Assembly: GCA_902767395.1 (NCBI GenBank)
Contig: CACXHI010000190.1
Span: forward strand, 1-10,814
Direction of reading: 5' to 3'
DNA: 10,814 nucleotides
DNA from: Oscillospiraceae bacterium
Lineage (GTDB): Bacteria > Bacillota > Clostridia > Oscillospirales > Oscillospiraceae
Shown here: piece after piece, positions 6,047 to 10,814 of the stretch
How positions within the stretch are numbered: the stretch's first letter is position 1
Layout: every line of letters starts with the position of its first letter
The notes under the pieces: generated by a model
What the model saw: the letters and a program-made list of their open reading frames with translations, nothing else
What the model was told of the DNA's origin: nothing
Database searches by the model: none
Program-made: the position numbers and the translations under genes

Positions 6047-7555
6047 TCAAAACAGCTTTTTTAGCGTTCCAAAAAGGCCGCGGGTGAAGGAGCGTCCGAT
6101 CTCCCGGCCTACGGCGTTGAGGGCGGAGTTGGCCACCTTGGAGCTGGCGGAGGTCTTTTTCCTGGCCTGCTTTGCCTTCTCCGCCTGGGCTTTTTCCTTT
6201 TCCGTCCGCTCCCGCTCCTTCTGCGCCAGCTTCTCGGCCTCGGCTGCGGCGGCGGCCTCGGCCTCCTTCTGGCGATCGGCGTGGATGATCTCATAGGCGG
6301 ATTCGTTGTCCACCGCCGTCTCGTACTTGCCGAACAGCGCGTCGAAGCGAATCTCCGCCTCCCGGCGAGCGTCGTCAATGGGACCCATCAGCGACTGGGG
6401 CGGCAGGATCGTCGCCCGCTCGACCACGTTGGGTCTGCCCTTCTCATCGAGGAAGCTGACCAGCGCCTCGCCCGTGCCGAGATCCATGATGGCGGAAAGG
6501 GTGTCAAACTCGGGATTGGGCCGGAAGCCCTGCGCGGCGGCGCGGACGGCCTTCTGCTCGTTGGGGGTGTAGGCGCGAAGCGCGTGCTGCACCTTGTTGC
6601 CGAGTTGGGCCAGCACCGCGTCCGGCACGTCGGAGGGCTGCTGGGTGATGAAGTACACGCCCACGCCCTTGGAGCGGATCAGCTTGACCACCTGCTCCAC
6701 CTTGTCCACCAGCGCCCGGGGCGCGCCCTTGAAGAGCAGGTGCGCCTCATCAAAGAAGAAGACCAGCTTGGGCTTCTCCGGATTGCCCACCTCGGGAAGC
6801 TGCTCAAACAGCTCCGCCAGAAGCCAGAGCAGGAAGGTGGAATAGAGCAGGGGGGACTGGTAGAGCCTCTCACAGTGGAGGACGTTGACGTAGCCTCTCC
6901 CCTTCTCGTCGCATTGGAACCAGTCCATCAGCTCAATGTCCGGCTCTCCGAAGAACACGTCGCCGCCCGCGTCCTCCAACTGGAGCAGGGCGCGTTGGAT
7001 GGCCCCGGCGGACTGCTTGGACACGTTGCCGTAATCGTTCAAAAGCTCCGCCGCATGATCGGTCACGTAGGAAAGCATCGCCCGCAGATCCTTCAGGTCG
7101 ATCAGCAGCCAGCCCTTGTCGTCCGCGACGCGGAAGACGATGTTGAGCACCCCCGCCTGCACGTCGGTCAGATCCAGCAGCCGCGCCAGAAGGGACGCGC
7201 CCATCTCGCTGACGGTGGTGCGGACCGGGTGGCCCTTCTGCCCGAACACGTCCCAGAAACGCACGGGGAAGGGGTGATAGACAAAGCTCTCCGGGTCGAG
7301 GCCAAGCTTGGTCAGGCGGCTGTCCAGCGTCTCGGAGCGCTGGCCGGTTTTGGCACAGCCCGCCAGATCCCCCTTGATATCCGCCAGAAACACCGGCACG
7401 CCGAGGTCGGAGAAGGACTCTGCCATGACCTTAAGCGTGATCGTCTTGCCGGTGCCGGTGGCGCCGCAGATCAGCCCGTGGCGGTTCGCCATATGCGGAA
7501 GAAGCACGGCTTGGGTCCGGCCCGCGCCGATGAGCAGTTTCCCGTCTTGCAGCAT
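6047..7555 (-). CDS. HerA-like ATPase, YjgR/DUF853 family
   Basis: A 502-residue P-loop ATPase matching the DUF853/YjgR family in length and layout. Visible elements: an N-terminal GKLLIGAG strand, Walker A GATGTGKT (31-38), the following DIKGDLAG segment (59-66), Walker B LVFFFDEAH (264-272), the sensor-like FITQQPSDVP (302-311), and LGNKVQHALRAYTPNEQKA (318-336) as the likely arginine-finger region. Residues about 425-470 form a highly charged Ala/Glu/Lys coiled coil, and the C-terminus ends GREIGRSFTRGLFGTLKKLF, typical of the family. The family belongs to the HerA/FtsK group of ring ATPases; its exact substrate is not established. The ATG at 7553-7555 follows GGGAGGT seven bases upstream. 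It is transcribed alone from a divergent promoter. No nuclease (NurA) or other partner gene is adjacent. Confidence 0.9.
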   Translation of the reverse strand: MLQDGKLLIGAGRTQAVLLPHMANRHGLICGATGTGKTITLKVMAESFSDLGVPVFLADIKGDLAGCAKTGQRSETLDSRLTKLGLDPESFVYHPFPVRFWDVFGQKGHPVRTTVSEMGASLLARLLDLTDVQAGVLNIVFRVADDKGWLLIDLKDLRAMLSYVTDHAAELLNDYGNVSKQSAGAIQRALLQLEDAGGDVFFGEPDIELMDWFQCDEKGRGYVNVLHCERLYQSPLLYSTFLLWLLAELFEQLPEVGNPEKPKLVFFFDEAHLLFKGAPRALVDKVEQVVKLIRSKGVGVYFITQQPSDVPDAVLAQLGNKVQHALRAYTPNEQKAVRAAAQGFRPNPEFDTLSAIMDLGTGEALVSFLDEKGRPNVVERATILPPQSLMGPIDDARREAEIRFDALFGKYETAVDNESAYEIIHADRQKEAEAAAAAEAEKLAQKERERTEKEKAQAEKAKQARKKTSASSKVANSALNAVGREIGRSFTRGLFGTLKKLF

Positions 7556-7582
7556 GATGGGTACCTCCCTTTTGTTTTTTTC

Positions 7583-7611
7583 ATTATACCAAACATTCTT
7601 GATGCGTTCAA
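7583..7611 (-). promoter_or_regulatory. sigma-A-type promoter for the HerA-like ATPase gene
   Basis: On the minus strand, TTGAAC (7606-7611) and a perfect TATAAT (7583-7588) are separated by 17 bp. The leader to the ATG is about 20 bases. The -35 overlaps the outermost of the TTTAAG-like direct repeats that belong to the divergent VTC promoter. Confidence 0.8.
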
Positions 7612-7639
7612 GGTTTATTTAAGCTTCTTTTAAGGTTGC
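7607..7639 (+). promoter_or_regulatory. three 11-bp direct repeats, CiaR/PhoB-type response regulator box
   Basis: Three tandem 11-mers start at 7607, 7618 and 7629: TTCAAGGTT, TTTAAGCTT and TTTAAGGTT, each plus two bases. The inner two give a perfect TTTAAG-N5-TTTAAG. This period and sequence match the known site of the streptococcal OmpR-family regulator CiaR, and direct repeats of one helical turn are general for that family. The last TTTAAG ends 10 bases before a -10-like TATGAT, so the box takes the place of a -35 element. Confidence 0.65.
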
Positions 7640-7644
7640 CGGGT

Positions 7645-7650
7645 TATGAT
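7645..7650 (+). promoter_or_regulatory. putative -10 element for the VTC-DUF4956 pair
   Basis: TATGAT, five of six matches to TATAAT, lies 30 bases before the VTC start codon. No acceptable -35 hexamer is found at 16-18 bp, which fits an activator-dependent promoter using the direct repeats just upstream. Confidence 0.5.
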
Positions 7651-7680
7651 AGCGCCAGAAACCACCAAGGAGGTGCGAAC

Positions 7681-8430
7681 ATGATGCAGCACGTCACAGC
7701 CCCCACCGCCGTCCATGTGGATGCTCCCATTGCGGTAATGACGCGGGTGGAGCTGAAATATATCCTCAACCGCGACCAGCTCGCACAGCTTCGGCTGGCG
7801 ATGGCTGGCCGGATGCAGGAAGATCGGTTCGGCCTCACTACCATCGCCTCCCTCTACTACGACACCCCGGACGACCGGTTGATCCGCGCCTCGCTGGAAA
7901 AACCGATCTACAAGGAAAAGCTCCGGCTGCGTACCTATGGGCGGGCCACCGAGACGTCGCCGGTCTATCTGGAGCTGAAGCGCAAGTACGACGGCACGGT
8001 TTATAAACGCCGTCTCCAGACCACGGTGGGCGAGGCCGCCGCCTTCCTCCAAAACGGGCAGGCCGCGCCGGACGGACAGATCGGGCGAGAGCTCGCCGCC
8101 TTCCGTGACCACTATCAAACGCTGATTCCCCGCTTCCTCATCGTCTATGAACGGACGGCCTATGTGGAGGCCGGCGGGGATCTGCGGCTGACGATTGACC
8201 GAAACCTCCGCTACCGCAGCGAGCGGCTGGAGCTGACCGGCTCGATGGAGGGAACGCCTCTGCTGGACGAGGGCTGCGCCCTGCTGGAGCTCAAGGTGCA
8301 GACCGCCATTCCCCTCTGGCTGACCCACGCGCTGAGCGAGGCCGGCATCTACAAGACCAGCTTCTCCAAATGCGGCGAGGCGTACCGCCGGGAATTGTTT
8401 CGCAGCCCGCAAATGCAGTCCGCCTCCTGA
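7681..8430 (+). CDS. VTC-domain protein (polyphosphate polymerase-like)
   Basis: A 249-residue protein of the VTC domain family (the catalytic fold of yeast Vtc4, a member of the triphosphate tunnel enzymes). The charged residues expected to line the tunnel are present: RVELK (22-26), KEKLRLR (78-84), YLELKRK with KRR (96-111), YERTAY (156-161), LTIDRN (170-175), LLELK (201-205) and KTSFSK (225-230). Yeast Vtc4 makes polyphosphate from ATP; whether this bacterial form does so is unproven. The ATG at 7681 follows a full AAGGAGGT (7667-7674) six bases upstream; a second ATG follows directly at 7684. Soluble, no membrane segment; it would rely on the DUF4956 membrane protein 42 bases downstream. 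VTC and DUF4956 genes commonly neighbour each other, often with a cotH gene, which is absent here. Confidence 0.87.
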   Translation: MMQHVTAPTAVHVDAPIAVMTRVELKYILNRDQLAQLRLAMAGRMQEDRFGLTTIASLYYDTPDDRLIRASLEKPIYKEKLRLRTYGRATETSPVYLELKRKYDGTVYKRRLQTTVGEAAAFLQNGQAAPDGQIGRELAAFRDHYQTLIPRFLIVYERTAYVEAGGDLRLTIDRNLRYRSERLELTGSMEGTPLLDEGCALLELKVQTAIPLWLTHALSEAGIYKTSFSKCGEAYRRELFRSPQMQSAS

Positions 8431-8472
8431 CCCCAAAGCAAGCTCAGAACCGAAACAGAAAGGATGATCTCC

Positions 8473-9150
8473 ATGTTTGACTCGATTTACTCTGTAACCG
8501 TAACCGCCTCGGAATTTTTTCTGATGGCAGGCGTCGCGCTGGCGGCAGGCCTTCTCTATGCGTGGATTCTCTCGTTCCGGGTGCGCGCCAACCAGCGGTT
8601 CTTCATGGTCAGTGCGCTGGTTCCCTTCGTGGTGGCCTTCGTGATTACCTTTGTCAAGGGCAACATCGGCGCGGGCGTGGCCCTCGGCGGCGGCTGCTTT
8701 GGCCTGATCCGCTTCCGCTCGGCACAGGGAACCTCCGACGAGTTGGCAGCCGTCTTGATCGCCATGGCCTCCGGCGTGGCCTTTGGGATGGGCTATCTGG
8801 GCTACGGCGTGGTGATTCTGCTGGGTCTGGCGGTGCTGTACTTCCTGCTCGCCTCGACCCGCCTGTTTGAACACCGCTCGATGAGCTCAGATCAGCTTCT
8901 GCGCATTACGATCCCCGAGACGCTGGAATACAACGGCGTTTTCGACGCCGCCTTCGCCCAGTATCTGACCAAGGCGGAGCCGGTGGGAGTCAAGACAACC
9001 GGCATGGGCTCGATGTTCCGCCTGTCCTATCAGGTGCGGATGAAGAACCCGGCTGAGGTAAAGGCCTTCCTCGACACGCTGCGGACCCTGAACGGCAATC
9101 TGGAGATCTCCCTGCTGCCGTACACGGAGCAGACGCCGCTGCAGCTTTGA
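8473..9150 (+). CDS. DUF4956 membrane protein
   Basis: A 225-residue protein with about four or five membrane segments in the first 130 residues (roughly 14-34, 43-62, a Gly-rich 65-79, 90-108 and 111-128) and a soluble C-terminal domain of about 90 residues. The loop after the Gly-rich stretch, RFRSAQGTSDELAAVLIAMA (81-100), is the hallmark I associate with DUF4956. Function is unknown; it is regularly found with VTC-domain proteins and could be the membrane anchor or channel for the product of the upstream enzyme. The ATG at 8473 is preferred over the in-frame ATG at 8464 because AGAAAGGA stands 8 bases before 8473 but abuts 8464. The gap after the VTC stop is short, with no promoter seen, so the two are one operon, ended by the hairpin at 9216-9256. 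Confidence 0.85.
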   Translation: MFDSIYSVTVTASEFFLMAGVALAAGLLYAWILSFRVRANQRFFMVSALVPFVVAFVITFVKGNIGAGVALGGGCFGLIRFRSAQGTSDELAAVLIAMASGVAFGMGYLGYGVVILLGLAVLYFLLASTRLFEHRSMSSDQLLRITIPETLEYNGVFDAAFAQYLTKAEPVGVKTTGMGSMFRLSYQVRMKNPAEVKAFLDTLRTLNGNLEISLLPYTEQTPLQL

Positions 9151-9215
9151 TACAAAACTCCCATGTGGAGTCTCGTATGATTTTTCCTTCCCTCCACACG
9201 CTTCCTCTTTCCCAA

Positions 9216-9256
9216 GCCAAAAGCGGAAATGCCCAACCGGCATTTCCGCTTTTGGC
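9216..9256. terminator. bidirectional hairpin terminator between convergent genes
   Basis: Arms 9216-9233 (GCCAAAAGCGGAAATGCC) and 9239-9256 form a perfect 18-bp stem with a 5-base loop. The AAAAGCGG...CCGCTTTT layout offers a short A-tract before and a T-tract after the GC-rich core on either strand. It lies between the 3' ends of the DUF4956 gene (plus) and metG (minus), so it can end both transcripts. Confidence 0.88.
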
Positions 9257-9271
9257 GCTATTCTCATTCCA

Positions 9272-10814
9272 TCAGCACAGGCGGCTTCCGGCGGGGACGG
9301 CGTCGTCGAGCATGAGCAGGTGCAGCTTCTCGCCGCGCTCGGCAGACAGCAGCATTCCGCAGGAGAGCTGGCCCATCATCTTGCGGGGAGCCAGATTCGT
9401 AACGGCAACCAGGGTCTTGCCCAGCAGCTCCTCGGGCTTGTAGAACTTTGCAATGCCGGAAAGGATCTGACGCGGCGTGCCGGTTCCGTCGTCCAGCTGG
9501 AACTTGAGCAGCTTGTCGGACTTCTTGACGTTCTCGCAGGCAAGCACCTTCACCACGGTCATTTCAACCTTCTGGAAGTCGTCGAAGGCGATTTCCGGCA
9601 GGGGCTCGGGCAGAGGGGCTTCCTCGGCGGGCGCGGGCTGGGCGGCTTGGTCGGCAGGGGTGGCCGCGTCAGCGGGTGCGTCCTGCTTGAGCAGCTTTTC
9701 CAGCGCCTCGAGCTCTGTGGCGGCGTCAATCCGCGGGAAAAGGGCGGGGCCGTTCTCCACCTTGGCGTCGCGGTAGAGGGTGCCGAAGAGGGCGAGGGAA
9801 TCCCAGTCGGACTCCTGCGCGCCGATGCGCTTCATGATCTCGTCGGCAGTGGCGGGCATGAAGGGCCGGAGCAGGCCGCCGCAGATGCGGACGGTTTCGA
9901 GCAGGTTATAGAGCACGCGGGCCAGACGGGGCTTGCAGGCCTCGTCCTTCGCCAGCTTCCACGGCTCGTTCTCGTCGATATACTTGTTGGCGCGGCTGAT
10001 GACCTTGAAAATCTCGCCCAGCGCGTTCTGGAAGGAAAACTTCTCCATCTGCTCCTCATAGACGTGGACCAGATCGCAGGCCATGGTAATCAGCTCGCCG
10101 TCCTTGGCCTCGTCCTCCTGCTGGTCGAGGGGAAGCTGCCCGCCGAAGTACTTGCCCACCATAGCGACGGTGCGGCTGACCAGATTGCCGAGGTCGTTGG
10201 CGAGGTCGATGTTGATCGTGTTGATGAGCAGCTCATTGGTGAAATTGCCGTCGGAGCCGAAGGGGAAGCTCCGCAGCAGGAAGAAGCGCAGGGCGTCCAC
10301 GCCGTAGCGCTCGGCCAGCAGGTAGGGATCCACAACGTTGCCCAGACTCTTGCCCATCTTGGCCCCGTTGATGACCAGCCAGCCGTGCCCATAGACCTTC
10401 TTCGGCAGGGGGAGGTTCAGACTCATCAGGAAGGCAGGCCAGTAGATGGAATGGAAGCGCACAATCTCCTTGCCCACAAAATGCACGTCCGCAGGCCAGT
10501 ACTTCTCCACGTCGTTGCAGGCGTCGTTCTCGAAGCCGAGGGCGGTCATATAGTTGAACAGGGCGTCGAGCCACACATAGACCACGTGCCCCGGATCGAA
10601 GTCCACCGGCACGCCCCAGGTGAAGCTGGTGCGGGAGACGCAGAGATCCTGCAAGCCGCCCTCGCAATCGATGAAGTTATTCACCATCTCGTTGACGCGG
10701 CTGGCCGGTTCCAAAAAATCCGTTTCCTTCAGCAGCTTCCGGACCCGATCCGCATATTTGGACGCGCGGAAAAAGTAGGCTTCTTCCTCTGCATATTTCA
10801 CTTCTCTTCCGCAG
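9272..10814 (-). CDS. metG: methionyl-tRNA synthetase, C-terminal part (5' end outside window)
   Basis: The frame stays open to the right edge, so 513 codons of the 3' part are visible and the N-terminal HIGH-motif region is missing. The first visible residues, CGREVKYAEEEAYFF, match the end of the zinc-knuckle insert and the following conserved segment of MetRS. Then come WGVPVDFDPGHVVYVWLDAL, KYWPADVHFVGKEIVRFHSIYWPA, the KMSKS-loop as KMGKSLGN (10346-10360), the helical anticodon-binding domain, an Ala/Pro-rich linker (about 9590-9688) and a C-terminal Trbp111-type OB-fold tRNA-binding domain beginning at AFDDFQKVEM. The appended OB domain, which supports dimerisation and tRNA binding, is usual in Firmicutes. 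The enzyme charges tRNA-Met with methionine in the cytoplasm. The Gly in place of the first Ser of KMSKS is the only unusual point. Confidence 0.96.
   Translation of the reverse strand, partial: CGREVKYAEEEAYFFRASKYADRVRKLLKETDFLEPASRVNEMVNNFIDCEGGLQDLCVSRTSFTWGVPVDFDPGHVVYVWLDALFNYMTALGFENDACNDVEKYWPADVHFVGKEIVRFHSIYWPAFLMSLNLPLPKKVYGHGWLVINGAKMGKSLGNVVDPYLLAERYGVDALRFFLLRSFPFGSDGNFTNELLINTINIDLANDLGNLVSRTVAMVGKYFGGQLPLDQQEDEAKDGELITMACDLVHVYEEQMEKFSFQNALGEIFKVISRANKYIDENEPWKLAKDEACKPRLARVLYNLLETVRICGGLLRPFMPATADEIMKRIGAQESDWDSLALFGTLYRDAKVENGPALFPRIDAATELEALEKLLKQDAPADAATPADQAAQPAPAEEAPLPEPLPEIAFDDFQKVEMTVVKVLACENVKKSDKLLKFQLDDGTGTPRQILSGIAKFYKPEELLGKTLVAVTNLAPRKMMGQLSCGMLLSAERGEKLHLLMLDDAVPAGSRLC

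Noticed and set aside
6047..7555. HerA-like ATPase as part of a phage-defence system
   Set aside because: Sequence features match the widely conserved YjgR/DUF853 family with its charged coiled-coil C-terminus, and no nuclease, sirtuin or other defence partner gene is adjacent.
7630..8874. Long minus-strand open frame across the VTC and DUF4956 genes
   Set aside because: It is antisense to two clearly recognisable proteins with proper ribosome binding sites, and its translation has a His/Gln/Gly-rich antisense-like composition.
9157..9171. ACTCC-CATGT-GGAGT hairpin just after the DUF4956 gene as a first terminator
   Set aside because: A 5-bp stem not directly followed by a T-tract; the 18-bp hairpin at 9216-9256 explains termination much better.

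Overview
The window looks like a piece of chromosome from a GC-rich member of the Clostridia, plausibly an Oscillospirales-type gut bacterium. This is inference. It rests on strong AGGAGG-type ribosome binding sites, clear housekeeping sigma promoters, a YhbD/DUF4004 protein (a Firmicutes family) and the overall gene complement. There is no rRNA, tRNA, insertion sequence, phage gene or CRISPR array. Nine protein genes fill almost all of it and no gene-free gap exceeds about 130 bases.

Layout from left to right. (1) A terminator at 22-58, then the translationally coupled pair tldD-pmbA on the minus strand (92-2802), driven by a strong promoter at 2838-2866. (2) A three-gene minus-strand operon (2887-5919) whose transcription order is a YhbD-like MerR-type HTH protein, a bactofilin-like beta-helix protein built of 17-residue repeats, and an ABC exporter half-transporter. 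Its promoter (5976-6004) carries three copies of the palindrome CGTAAC-N3-GTTACG: one exactly in the 17-bp spacer, one over the predicted start of transcription and one in the leader. (3) A YjgR/DUF853 HerA-like ATPase on the minus strand (6047-7555). (4) A divergent plus-strand pair (7681-9150): a VTC-domain (polyphosphate polymerase-like) protein and a DUF4956 membrane protein. This pair is preceded by 11-bp-spaced TTTAAG direct repeats that resemble an OmpR-family (CiaR-like) activator box. (5) A long bidirectional hairpin terminator (9216-9256), then the 3' part of methionyl-tRNA synthetase on the minus strand, running off the right edge.

The items most worth following up are the repressor-style operator array in front of the bactofilin/ABC exporter operon, which suggests an inducible envelope module, and the direct-repeat box in front of the VTC-DUF4956 pair. 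The usual CotH partner of VTC/DUF4956 clusters is not in the window. The flanking genes (tldD-pmbA, yjgR-like, metG) are ordinary core genes.
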